DNA of 64,000 nt from Sphingobacterium thalpophilum (GCA_945868825.1 CAMBMM010000004.1:121279-185278), one strand, 5' to 3'. Shown: positions 18,229-24,903, numbered from the stretch's first letter. Numbers and translations are program-made. The notes: generated by a model not told the origin, from the sequence alone.

Positions 18229-18758
18229 AGAAATTGAGCATTATACTTGCCTTTTTGTTTTGTTTTCTTGGACAGGTTCATGCCCAACCGCTTACCAACA
18301 TAGAATATGCTGGCTTACGTAAATCCATAGTACAAGCGGTTGATAGCGAAAGGTTAACAGATTCCTTATTGCAAAAACTAATTCCTTTTTCGGATAATAA
18401 TCCATTATTAATGGGTTATGTTGCCACCTTGCAGGCATTAAAGTCCAAGCATCATTGGAATCCCTATTTAAAACTAAAATACCTCCAACTAGCCACTAAA
18501 AAAATGAATAAGGCCGTAGCAGTTGCTCCAATGAATCTAGAAATTCGGTTCATGCGGTTTTCTATTCAACACTATACCCCATCTTTTTTGGGCTATAGTA
18601 AGCAGTTGGTCGAAGATAGGCAGGTGCTGGCGAAATTATACGAGACGCAGAATTTTGGTACTGCCGATGCGCTATTTGTAAAAAGTATTGCCCAGTTTAT
18701 GTTAGAGACTAAGCGCTGTACCGAGGCTGAAAAACAGATTTTTAAGAAATTTGCTTAA
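18225..18758 (+). CDS. Secreted protein of unknown function in the carotenoid operon
   Basis: A 177-residue protein with a strong signal peptide (residues 4-20, cleavage near VHAQ). The rest is helical, with Leu- and Lys-rich stretches and no recognised catalytic motif. Its start overlaps the crtB stop by four bases and its stop lies nine bases before the lycopene cyclase, so it is tightly coupled to pigment synthesis. Predicted periplasmic location is odd for a pathway of inner-membrane enzymes. A role in carotenoid export, membrane packing or complex assembly is only a guess. Confidence 0.7.
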   Translation: MKKLSIILAFLFCFLGQVHAQPLTNIEYAGLRKSIVQAVDSERLTDSLLQKLIPFSDNNPLLMGYVATLQALKSKHHWNPYLKLKYLQLATKKMNKAVAVAPMNLEIRFMRFSIQHYTPSFLGYSKQLVEDRQVLAKLYETQNFGTADALFVKSIAQFMLETKRCTEAEKQIFKKFA

Positions 18759-18767
18759 GTTGTAGCT

Positions 18768-19439
18768 ATGCAAGGCACCTATTTACTTCTCAATTTTCTC
18801 ACCATTTTATTCCCCATTGCCCTATCGTTTGACAAGAGGGTGCGGTTTGTACAGTATTGGCGCCATTTATTTCCGGCAATTGCCCTAAGTGGGGTAGTTT
18901 TTTTGCTTTGGGATGTAGTTTTTACCAAATACGGTGTTTGGTCATTTAATCCAGTTTATGTGTTGGGTATTGGTTTTCAGGGTTTACCCATAGAAGAGAT
19001 TTTATTTTTTTTAACGGTTCCCTTTGCCTGTATATTTATTTACGAGTGTTTAAACTACTACGTTAAAACCGATTTTATGGCTCCATTTGCCAAAGCCATA
19101 ACCTTTCTGCTTTTCTGTTTAAGCATATGGATGCATGTATTTTACGGCCATGCCTTATATACGGTAGTCACCTTTAGCTTATGTTTTTTGTTGAGTTTAG
19201 GCTTATTGTGGTTGCAACCGAAATGGCTCGGTCGGTTTTACTTGGCTTATTTTATATCCTTATTACCGTTTTATTTGGTAAATGGCTTGCTTACCAGTTT
19301 GCCTGTGGTACTTTATAACGATGCCGAAAATTGTGGCTTTCGGGTGGGTACCATACCTTTCGAAGATCATTTTTATTCTTTAGCGCTCTTGCTCTTAACC
19401 ACTATTTTTTACGAAATTTTTAAAAAACGTGCCGCATGA
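18768..19439 (+). CDS. Lycopene cyclase, fused CrtYc-CrtYd type
   Basis: Integral membrane protein of 223 residues with about seven hydrophobic helices. It carries two half-repeats of the heterodimeric lycopene cyclase family fused in one chain: PIEEILFFLTVPF in the first half and the matching PFEDHFYSLAL near the C-terminus. Such proteins cyclise the ends of lycopene to give beta-carotene, the substrate of CrtZ. The stop overlaps the start of the b5-like gene by four bases. Family clear; end product inferred. Confidence 0.88.
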   Translation: MQGTYLLLNFLTILFPIALSFDKRVRFVQYWRHLFPAIALSGVVFLLWDVVFTKYGVWSFNPVYVLGIGFQGLPIEEILFFLTVPFACIFIYECLNYYVKTDFMAPFAKAITFLLFCLSIWMHVFYGHALYTVVTFSLCFLLSLGLLWLQPKWLGRFYLAYFISLLPFYLVNGLLTSLPVVLYNDAENCGFRVGTIPFEDHFYSLALLLLTTIFYEIFKKRAA

Positions 19440-19672
19440 GTGTGCTCCCAAGCTATACCAAAAGCCAGCTAGCGCTACGCAATGGCCAAGATAAGCCCGA
19501 AATTTGGGTAGCGTTTGAGGGCCGCATTTACGATGTAAGTACCAGCAAACTTTGGCGCAAAGGGAAACATTACGAGCATTGGGCCGGGCAAGATTTAACC
19601 GATGAGTTAAAAGATGCTCCACACAGTCAGCAGGTATTCGAGAAGTTTAGTGTGATAGGCTTGCTTAAATAG
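19436..19672 (+). CDS. Cytochrome b5-like heme/steroid-binding domain protein
   Basis: A 78-residue single-domain protein of the cytochrome b5-like family. Visible are IWVAFEGRIYDVS near 23-35 and KHYEHWAGQDLTDEL around 43-57, which correspond to the b5 core; the classical HPGG heme motif is missing, as in many bacterial members. No signal peptide or membrane anchor, so cytoplasmic. It is the last gene of the crtB operon (four-base overlap with the cyclase) and overlaps the convergent PfkB gene by eight bases. It may pass electrons to the di-iron hydroxylase CrtZ; this is inference. Confidence 0.8.
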   Translation: MSVLPSYTKSQLALRNGQDKPEIWVAFEGRIYDVSTSKLWRKGKHYEHWAGQDLTDELKDAPHSQQVFEKFSVIGLLK

Positions 19673-20579
19673 TAAAGCTGGTTAGGCTTACAAATTCTTT
19701 CACTCGGGCACTAATTTCTGCTTCGCTTAAGTTTTTGATGCGCTCGGTTCCAAATTTTTCTACACAAAAAGAGGCCAAGGCCGAACCATAAATGATGGCA
19801 TTTTTCATGTTGTTGAAATTGATGGTGTCTACTTGGGCTAAATAGCCAATAAATCCACCTGCAAAAGTGTCGCCGGCCCCGGTGGGGTCAAAAACTTCGG
19901 CTAGCGGTAGGGCAGGGGCCGAGAATATTTGGTTTTCGTGGAATAACAAGGCGCCATGCTCTCCTTTTTTAATAATGAGATACGTTGGTCCCATTTTCAA
20001 TATTTTTTCAGCTGCTTTCACTAAAGAATATTCGCCAGAAAGCTGACGGGCTTCGGCATCGTTAATGGTTAATACGTCTACTAGTTTTAGGGTAGCCAAT
20101 AGCTCATCTAAGGCAATGTCCATCCAAAAGTTCATGGTGTCTAGCACTATTAATTTTGGGCGGTTTTTTAGGCGTTTTATGGTGGTTTGTTGTACTTGTG
20201 GACTTAGGTTGCCGAGTAGTAAAAATTTGCAATCTTGGTAGCTCTCGGGTAAAATAGGATCAAAATCGGCTAGCACGTTTAAATCCGTAACTAGGGTATC
20301 GCGACTATTCATGTCGTTGTGGTATTTGCCCGACCAAAAAAATGATTTTTCGCCGGCTTTTACCTGCAAACCCTCGGTGCTAATGCCATGGTCTTCGAAA
20401 GATTGGATATCTTCTTTGGGAAAATCATCGCCAACCACACCTACCATTTTCACATTTTTGTAAAAGTAAGAGGCGGCTAAACAGGCGTAGGTGGCTGCTC
20501 CGCCTACAATTTTGTCTGTTTTGCCGAAGGGAGTTTCAATGGCATCAAAGGCAACGGTGCCGGTAACTACAAGACTCAT
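19665..20579 (-). CDS. PfkB-family carbohydrate kinase
   Basis: Cytoplasmic ribokinase-type sugar or nucleoside kinase of 304 residues. The N-terminus carries the substrate-lid segment KIVGGAATYAC, and the C-terminal anion-hole motif DPTGAGDTFAGGF has the catalytic Asp. The substrate cannot be read from sequence; Bacteroidota relatives are usually annotated only as PfkB-family or adenosine-kinase-like. Single gene; its 3' end overlaps the b5-like gene. Confidence 0.88.
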   Translation of the reverse strand: MSLVVTGTVAFDAIETPFGKTDKIVGGAATYACLAASYFYKNVKMVGVVGDDFPKEDIQSFEDHGISTEGLQVKAGEKSFFWSGKYHNDMNSRDTLVTDLNVLADFDPILPESYQDCKFLLLGNLSPQVQQTTIKRLKNRPKLIVLDTMNFWMDIALDELLATLKLVDVLTINDAEARQLSGEYSLVKAAEKILKMGPTYLIIKKGEHGALLFHENQIFSAPALPLAEVFDPTGAGDTFAGGFIGYLAQVDTINFNNMKNAIIYGSALASFCVEKFGTERIKNLSEAEISARVKEFVSLTSFTI

Positions 20580-20655
20580 ATTTTTTTGAATTTTTTTACA
20601 TGCAAATATTGTTTAAATAATTTAAAATCCCGAATATTGCAATCCCGTTTGGGAC

Positions 20656-20673
20656 GAAGGTTTTAAAACCTTC
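20656..20673. repeat. Perfect 18-base palindrome upstream of tRNA-Asn
   Basis: GAAGGTTTTAAAACCTTC is self-complementary with no spacer. It lies 13 bases before the tRNA and just after TCCCGTTTGGGA, another short inverted repeat. It could be a protein-binding site or a cruciform. There is no T-run for a terminator, and no promoter match could be read immediately before the tRNA. Confidence 0.5.
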
Positions 20674-20686
20674 AATAACCGGAAAT

Positions 20687-20760
20687 TCCTGAGTAGCTCA
20701 GCCGGTTAGAGCATCTGACTGTTAATCAGAGGGTCGCTGGTTCGAGCCCAGCCTCAGGAG
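20687..20760 (+). tRNA. tRNA-Asn (anticodon GTT)
   Basis: Full cloverleaf: acceptor TCCTGAG/CTCAGGA, D stem GCTC/GAGC, anticodon arm TCTGA-CTGTTAA-TCAGA with GTT anticodon, T arm GCTGG-TTCGAGC-CCAGC, discriminator G. The 3' CCA is not fully encoded (GCAA follows). It is followed at once by a terminator hairpin. It stands at the border between conserved metabolic genes and an accessory stretch. Confidence 0.97.
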
Positions 20761-20770
20761 CAATAATGAT

Positions 20771-20804
20771 AAAAAGGTTATACTTTTATAGTGTAACCTT
20801 TTTT
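20771..20804 (+). terminator. Terminator of tRNA-Asn
   Basis: Thirteen-base stem AAAAAGGTTATAC/GTGTAACCTTTTT (one G-U pair), seven-base loop, T-run. A near copy, together with the last bases of the tRNA, recurs at 21291-21341. Confidence 0.88.
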
Positions 20805-20822
20805 GCATTAAAAGAAACCGGT

Positions 20823-21188
20823 ATGAAAATACACACAACAATGCCTGATAGGCTAACCCCTTTTTTTATTAAAGAGTTAGAAATTGCGGGTAGATATTTC
20901 AAAGTGAACGATTTCAGGTCAAGCTGGTATCATCTTGAGCGTGCCCATATCCTTGGCCAACCTTATCCATATCATCACACGCTGGTTCATTGGAAAATGT
21001 TACTCTTTGGTATCAAAATAAAAGATGTAAGGGAAATTATTGGTCAACTTCCCCGCCTTTTAGTGGGTGGTGTAAAATCTTTCGTTGGCGAAATTCCAGT
21101 TGGAAATACCGGCGGAGCAAATGTGCCACCACTTAAAAGTATGGAGATACCGGAAGAATTGAAAAAAATTATTGAGGAGAATAAGTAA
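20823..21188 (+). CDS. DUF3703-family protein
   Basis: A 121-residue cytoplasmic protein matching DUF3703 by the conserved helical core (SSWYHLERAHILGQ, HHTLVHWKML) and the C-terminal GEIPVGNTGGANV. Function unknown; family members are common in proteobacteria. I start at the ATG 20823. An in-frame ATG at 20766 would add 19 residues encoded by the tRNA-Asn terminator hairpin and is not credible. It begins 18 bases after that terminator, suggesting insertion directly behind the tRNA. Confidence 0.8.
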   Translation: MKIHTTMPDRLTPFFIKELEIAGRYFKVNDFRSSWYHLERAHILGQPYPYHHTLVHWKMLLFGIKIKDVREIIGQLPRLLVGGVKSFVGEIPVGNTGGANVPPLKSMEIPEELKKIIEENK

Positions 21189-21219
21189 CGCTAAAAATCA
21201 CTTTTTGTAAAATTTTCAC

Positions 21220-21303
21220 GAAGTTCAACACTTTAATTTCCTGATAGTCACATACTCAATCATCGCATTATAGCTGCATCTTTCGTCGAAAAGGGGAGCA
21301 AAA
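21220..21303 (+). repeat. Dispersed repeat, copy A
   Basis: About 84 bases starting GAAGTTCAAC, through TTTCCTGATAGTCACATA and CATCGCATTA, then GCATCTTTCG and ending AAGGGGAGCAA. Closely matches copy B. Its end plus the following hairpin also match the tail of tRNA-Asn with its terminator. Confidence 0.8.
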
Positions 21304-21307
21304 ATGA

Positions 21308-21342
21308 TAAAAAGGTTATACTTTTGTAGTGCAACCTTTTTA
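21308..21342 (+). terminator. Terminator behind repeat A, copy of the tRNA-Asn terminator
   Basis: AAAAAGGTT...AACCTTTTT stem with a loop differing from the tRNA-Asn terminator by only a few bases; the preceding ATGAT is also shared. Confidence 0.8.
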
Positions 21343-21348
21343 TGTTTT

Positions 21349-21456
21349 ATGGATAAGCTAGTTCAATTCCTTAAAAAGTACCGAAATGAAGTTATCGTGG
21401 GCGTACTTGTATTTCTCTTCTTGATTTTCAGAGATGTAATTAAGTCCTTCTTTTAA
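21349..21456 (+). CDS. Possible 35-residue membrane peptide
   Basis: ATG-initiated ORF of 35 codons: a charged N-terminus (KKYRNE near 9-14) followed by a hydrophobic run of about 13 residues (VIVGVLVFLFLIF) and a short basic tail. The shape is that of a single-span micropeptide. It lies between repeats A and B, directly behind a terminator, with no promoter or ribosome site recognised. It may be a chance ORF. Confidence 0.3.
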   Translation: MDKLVQFLKKYRNEVIVGVLVFLFLIFRDVIKSFF

Positions 21457-21464
21457 AATTGTAG

Positions 21465-21545
21465 GAAGTTCAACCCTTCAATTTCCTGATTGTCACATAT
21501 TCAATCATCGCATTATTTTGCATCTTTCGCCGGTAAGGGGAGCAA
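21465..21545 (+). repeat. Dispersed repeat, copy B
   Basis: About 81 bases, GAAGTTCAAC through CATCGCATTATTTTGCATC to AAGGGGAGCAA; roughly 85 percent identical by eye to copy A over the first 60 bases. Followed after seven bases by a different terminator hairpin. Confidence 0.8.
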
Positions 21546-21551
21546 GTTGAG

Positions 21552-21578
21552 AAAAGAGGTCTAACTGACCTCTTTTTT
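21552..21578 (+). terminator. Terminator behind repeat B
   Basis: AAAAGAGGT/ACCTCTTTT stem, seven-base loop, T-run. Confidence 0.85.
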
Positions 21579-21672
21579 GTTTTTATAACGTTGATACTGA
21601 GTTTTCTTTTAGATAGGTTATTAATAATTACGCTATCTTTAGTATTCACAAACCCACCTTATATACCCAAAA

Positions 21673-22182
21673 ATGAAAAAAATCATTCTATTATTTGTTC
21701 TAGCGGGAAGCATTTTCGCTTGTACTAAAAAAGAAGACCGTGCAGCTGCATCGACTGGTGCAAATGGCCAAAACGGTATCACCATCGACAGCTCTGCTAA
21801 CACAGATTTAGTAAGAAAAATGATTGCAGCGTATGAATCTGGAGATTCGGCAACTTATCGTTCTACCTATTCTACTGATGTTATATTTCACGATAACTTA
21901 GATTCAATGGGTATCGATGGAAATGTATCTATGTTTAAAGTAGCAGCAGACAAAGGAATCAAAACTAGTGTTGTAGTGGGTCCGGTTTGGGAAAACCAAT
22001 TCGATAAGCCTAGTGCAAAAGGCTACACTAGTTACGTTATGAGTCATACTACTAATATCTACACAAGAGGCGATAAAACCGCTAAGAATGTCACTTTTGT
22101 GGTGGATGCAATTAAAGATGGCAAGCTAGTAGAGGAGTGGTTATTCTACGACAAAGCAGTTCTTGCGGAAATTTTTAAATAA
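21673..22182 (+). CDS. NTF2/SnoaL-like lipoprotein
   Basis: A 169-residue predicted lipoprotein: hydrophobic leader and lipobox ending in Cys17 (AGSIFAC), then a charged linker. Residues about 40-165 look like the NTF2/SnoaL-like cone fold (AAYESGDSATYRSTYS, then VIFHDNLD and a KLVEEWLFYDKA end). Such domains bind small ligands or catalyse cyclase or isomerase reactions; the ligand is unknown. Two similar lipoproteins lie at 25627 and 30591. Single-gene unit closed by the hairpin at 22284. Confidence 0.75.
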   Translation: MKKIILLFVLAGSIFACTKKEDRAAASTGANGQNGITIDSSANTDLVRKMIAAYESGDSATYRSTYSTDVIFHDNLDSMGIDGNVSMFKVAADKGIKTSVVVGPVWENQFDKPSAKGYTSYVMSHTTNIYTRGDKTAKNVTFVVDAIKDGKLVEEWLFYDKAVLAEIFK

Positions 22183-22283
22183 AAGATTTGATGCAGCGTC
22201 TCTATATTCTAACCCATTAATTCCAAGATTCTTGCAAGCTCAATTATCTCTTTACGGCTGTAACATTCCACCTATTAAGGGAG

Positions 22284-22323
22284 CAGAACAAAACCCGATA
22301 CGAGAGTGTCGGGTTTTGTTCTG
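22284..22323 (+). terminator. Long terminator-like hairpin behind the NTF2 lipoprotein
   Basis: Fifteen-base perfect stem CAGAACAAAACCCGA/TCGGGTTTTGTTCTG with a ten-base loop. It is preceded by TAAGGGAG, a short match to the end of the dispersed repeat. The T-run is inside the stem rather than after it. Confidence 0.75.
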
Positions 22324-22434
22324 TAAAAGGTTGTATATAGTTTGCACGAAAAGGTATTAGTTATAAACTGTGGAAGTACAAACATTCCATGTAACTTGGT
22401 TACTTTTGCTAATAATCTTAAAATTTTAATCCAC

Positions 22435-23028
22435 ATGAAAATAGTAATTATTATTATCTCAATTTCAGTATCAACTATTGCAATAGCGCAAATTTATTTA
22501 TCAAGAAGCACTCAACAAACAGAACAACACAGTTACAAGGTAATTAAGAAGTTTGATAAGTTTGAGATAAGAAAATATGATGCCGCCTTGTTTTCGAGTG
22601 TAAAACTGAACCAGAAAGGATATAAAGAAAGCTCAAGTGAAGGTTTTAGAATATTGGCTGGGTATATATTTGGAGATAATGAGACCAAGGAAAAAATCGC
22701 CATGACTTCACCTGTAGTTATGGAATTAGGAGATACTTCTAAAATGATGTTTATGGTTCCCAAAAATTATAATTTAAAAAATTTACCAAATCCAAAAAAT
22801 AGTAAAATTGTTTTTGAAAAAGAGGAAGAAAAAATTATTGCCGCCATTCGCTTTGATGGATGGGCAGATGATGAAAAGATTGAAAAATATAAGACTATTT
22901 TAATGAATGAATTAGTCAAAGAAAAATTAAGCTATATCAATAAATTTTCCTTTCTAGGGTACAACCCCCCATATGAAGTTATGAATAGACGGAATGAAGT
23001 TGTAGTTGAGTTAATTAATTATAAATAG
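22435..23028 (+). CDS. SOUL-family heme-binding protein
   Basis: A 197-residue protein of the SOUL/HBP family, which binds heme or other tetrapyrroles. The N-terminus has a hydrophobic signal or anchor (3-19, AIAQ). Family landmarks are YKVIKKFDKFEIRKYD, SEGFRILAGYIFGDN, EKIAMTSPVV and a C-terminal GYNPPYE. Start chosen at ATG 22435; the frame is open from 22342, but those codons lie over the promoter-like TACTTTTG at 22401-22408. Unusually AT-rich and Lys-rich compared with the flanking core genes, consistent with acquisition. Confidence 0.83.
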   Translation: MKIVIIIISISVSTIAIAQIYLSRSTQQTEQHSYKVIKKFDKFEIRKYDAALFSSVKLNQKGYKESSSEGFRILAGYIFGDNETKEKIAMTSPVVMELGDTSKMMFMVPKNYNLKNLPNPKNSKIVFEKEEEKIIAAIRFDGWADDEKIEKYKTILMNELVKEKLSYINKFSFLGYNPPYEVMNRRNEVVVELINYK

Positions 23029-23094
23029 TAACTCAAACAAACCACTTAAATGTGCTAAACCTTTACTTCTTAGATTTTAAGAGTATTGAGTAAG

Positions 23095-23139
23095 CAATCA
23101 TCGCATTATTTTGCATCTTTCGAGAAAAAGGGGGAGCAA
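23095..23139 (+). repeat. Dispersed repeat, copy C
   Basis: CAATCATCGCATTATTTTGCATCTTTCG then AAAAAGGGGGAGCAA. The core is identical to copy B through TCTTTCG; the upstream part is not conserved. Confidence 0.78.
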
Positions 23140-23165
23140 ACCCCGCAAGTTCTCGGTTTTTTTTG
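23121..23165 (+). terminator. Composite terminator overlapping repeat C
   Basis: Outer stem CGAGAA/TTCTCG encloses an inner GGGG/CCCC stem whose left arm is part of the repeat end; followed by eight T after a G. Here the repeat itself supplies part of the terminator. Confidence 0.7.
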
Positions 23166-23257
23166 TTTTTAATAAATTCTTCAGTCTATTTTCAGGATTT
23201 AGTTTAACTAATAAAGATTATATTTATTACTAATTAACCTTTTAAAAACAAAAAATT

Positions 23258-23842
23258 ATGAAACTTACTATCACTCATCAAGAATCCTATTCAAGGGGTC
23301 AATTATTGTTAAGGACTTTATTTGGTTTTATTTATATAATGATACCACATTTTTTAATGATGCTTTTTTGTCAGATTTATGCATCAATTTTATCTTTTAT
23401 TGCATTTTGGGCTATTTTATTCACCGGTAAATACCCTAAAAGTTTTTTTAATTATCAGATTGGTATGCTCAGATGGAGTATCAGGGTTAATGCAAGACTT
23501 AGTAATTTGGTAGATGGTAGTGTCTCATTTTTCCCAAGTGGAACTGATGATAAAACAAGTCTTGAGGTCCCTTACCCTGAAAAAATGAGTAGGCTACAAC
23601 TTCTGATTCGGACGTTATTCGGTATTATTTACATACTCCTTCCTCATGTTATTTGTTTGGTTTTTAGAGAAATTGTAGGGATTGTGCTACGTTTTATTGC
23701 TTGGTGGATTATATTGTTTACAGGCAAGTACCCTGAATCGATGCATGCCTTTCAGGTTGGATCCATTCGTTGGGCAATTCGTTTGAGTTTAATTTTAGGA
23801 AACCTCACTGAAGAATATCCTAAATTTAGCGGTGCTGAATAA
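23258..23842 (+). CDS. DUF4389-type membrane protein with internal duplication
   Basis: A 194-residue protein made of two homologous halves, each with about two membrane helices and the DUF4389-like signature RTLFG-IYI--PH then ILFTGKYP and RW-IR. The halves cover roughly 13-84 and 112-188, joined by a polar linker. Function of the family is unknown. Monocistronic between repeats C and D. Codon use is AT-rich. Confidence 0.8.
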   Translation: MKLTITHQESYSRGQLLLRTLFGFIYIMIPHFLMMLFCQIYASILSFIAFWAILFTGKYPKSFFNYQIGMLRWSIRVNARLSNLVDGSVSFFPSGTDDKTSLEVPYPEKMSRLQLLIRTLFGIIYILLPHVICLVFREIVGIVLRFIAWWIILFTGKYPESMHAFQVGSIRWAIRLSLILGNLTEEYPKFSGAE

Positions 23843-23946
23843 TCCATTCATTTTAAAACTATGCATAGTTTAATTTGCAATCATGAAAATGATTGTTTTA
23901 ATGAATAAACCAGCTAATTTCATGATCAACTAAATTTATTTAGGGT

Positions 23947-23982
23947 CTCTTATTTTGCATCTTTCGTCTGTAAGGGGAGCCA
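23947..23982 (+). repeat. Dispersed repeat, copy D
   Basis: TCTTATTTTGCATCTTTCG, then GTAAGGGGAGC. Lacks the CATCGCA part; otherwise matches copies B and C. Confidence 0.75.
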
Positions 23983-23987
23983 AAATA

Positions 23988-24015
23988 AAAAAGCCATCAG
24001 CAATGATGGCTTTTT
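23988..24015 (+). terminator. Terminator behind repeat D
   Basis: AAAAAGCCATCA/TGATGGCTTTTT perfect stem with a four-base loop (GCAA), then T-rich sequence. Confidence 0.9.
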
Positions 24016-24040
24016 CTTTGTCTACCAGTGGGTTAGGGTT

Positions 24041-24071
24041 TTGCATTTTTTTAATTTCTTTTTTATTTTTG
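24041..24071 (+). promoter_or_regulatory. Promoter of the 80-residue membrane protein gene
   Basis: TTG at 24041-24043, 20-base spacer, TATTTTTG at 24064-24071: a complete Bacteroidota sigma-ABfr type promoter, 23 bases before the start codon. Confidence 0.8.
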
Positions 24072-24093
24072 GTCTAAATCAAATAGACTCAAA

Positions 24094-24336
24094 ATGAACG
24101 CACCTTTCAGCAAGTACCTCTACATTGGATTTTTACTCCTAGGTCTTTTTCAGGCATTTTTTTCTAAAGATTATATGCAAGCAGCAGCTTCTCTCGGGAT
24201 TGGTTTGGCATTTGACCCATTCAATCCAGAACAAAAGTGGAATGACAGACCTACTTGGCAAAAGGCAGTTTTGATTATGCACCTGGCCTTGGTTGCAGCC
24301 ATGTTTGGATTTGGGGTTGGTTTGAATGACAAATAG
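24094..24336 (+). CDS. Small membrane protein of unknown function (80 residues)
   Basis: Two hydrophobic segments (about 9-24 and 59-77) flank a polar loop with FDPFNPEQKWNDRP. No family recognised beyond general resemblance to small Bacteroidota membrane proteins. A full promoter just upstream supports it as a real gene. It is the only gene between repeats D and E. Confidence 0.72.
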   Translation: MNAPFSKYLYIGFLLLGLFQAFFSKDYMQAAASLGIGLAFDPFNPEQKWNDRPTWQKAVLIMHLALVAAMFGFGVGLNDK

Positions 24337-24370
24337 ACACCCTGCAAACTCGTATAAAGCCTAATCATTC

Positions 24371-24416
24371 AATTTACAGATAGTCACCTACTCCATCATC
24401 GCATTTTTTCCATCTT
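24371..24416 (+). repeat. Dispersed repeat, copy E (decayed)
   Basis: AATTTACAGATAGTCACCTACTCCATCATCGCATT matches the 5' part of copies A and B; the TTTGCATCTTTCG part is degraded (TTTCCATCTTTTT), there is no GGGGAGC end and no hairpin follows. Confidence 0.7.
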
Positions 24417-24421
24417 TTTAT

Positions 24422-24429
24422 TATTTTTG
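24422..24429 (+). promoter_or_regulatory. -7 promoter element for the 135-residue lipoprotein
   Basis: TATTTTTG, exact TAnnTTTG, lying directly behind repeat E and 14 bases before the ATG at 24443. No -33 TTG. Confidence 0.5.
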
Positions 24430-24442
24430 ATAAAAGAATCAG

Positions 24443-24850
24443 ATGAAGAAACTCTTTATACTCTTGTTTCTAGTATTTTTTATACTAGCCTGTAAAAAAG
24501 ATTCACCTAAACAAGCGCAACCTAATTCCACCATAGAAGGCAGATGGTTATCGGTGCCAATTAATGGTGCTTCAGCTAATACCATGTATGAATTCAAAGA
24601 TGGAATGAGATATACCTATTATTGTAGCGCTAATAATTGCGATGCAAGTTATTGGAACTCCTTGAGAATTTCAGACGCTATTCCTGGGCCACATAATTAT
24701 ACCTTTGTAAATGATACGCTTAAAGTTGATTTAAACTTTGGTAATAAAATAGTCACTGCAGTTACTTTTGGGTGTGAAGGCGGTAAAGTGAATTTTGTAA
24801 CCCCTGGATATAGTTTATTTAAAGTAGGGGTAAATCAAAATTGCAATTAA
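24443..24850 (+). CDS. Lipoprotein of unknown function (135 residues)
   Basis: Signal peptide and lipobox with Cys17 (FFILAC), then KKDS. The mature part starts with IEGRWLSVP, a lipocalin-like opening seen in many small Bacteroidota lipoproteins, and has four further cysteines (CSANNC near 65-70 and two near the C-terminus), suggesting disulphides in the periplasm. No function can be named. Confidence 0.65.
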   Translation: MKKLFILLFLVFFILACKKDSPKQAQPNSTIEGRWLSVPINGASANTMYEFKDGMRYTYYCSANNCDASYWNSLRISDAIPGPHNYTFVNDTLKVDLNFGNKIVTAVTFGCEGGKVNFVTPGYSLFKVGVNQNCN

Positions 24851-24903
24851 AAGCATCCTCTAAACTGCAGGCAGATTTTCTTCATCATTATTCGAAAATA
24901 GTC

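Larger units (their letters stand above)
21189..21672. other. 484-base region with two long repeats, two terminators and one mini-ORF
   Basis: Between the DUF3703 gene and the first NTF2-like lipoprotein lie repeat copies A and B (about 245 bases apart), each followed by an intrinsic terminator, and a 35-codon hydrophobic ORF between them. The last 90 bases before 21673 are AT-rich and should hold the lipoprotein promoter, but no full TTG/TAnnTTTG pair was found. Confidence 0.7.

Noticed and set aside
20766..20822. N-terminal extension of the DUF3703 gene from an ATG at 20766
   Set aside because: These codons are the tRNA-Asn terminator hairpin; the family-like sequence begins after the ATG at 20823.
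21220..21303. Repeat A as a second, functional tRNA
   Set aside because: It starts TCCTGA and ends GGGGAGCA like a tRNA, but no cloverleaf with a paired T arm and anticodon arm can be drawn.
22163..22360. 65-residue ORF downstream of the NTF2 lipoprotein
   Set aside because: It overlaps the end of that gene and runs through a terminator hairpin; composition is not protein-like.
21220..24416. Repeat copies A-E as a CRISPR array
   Set aside because: Spacing is irregular (about 245 to 1,600 bases), the copies diverge, the intervals hold genes, and no cas gene is present.
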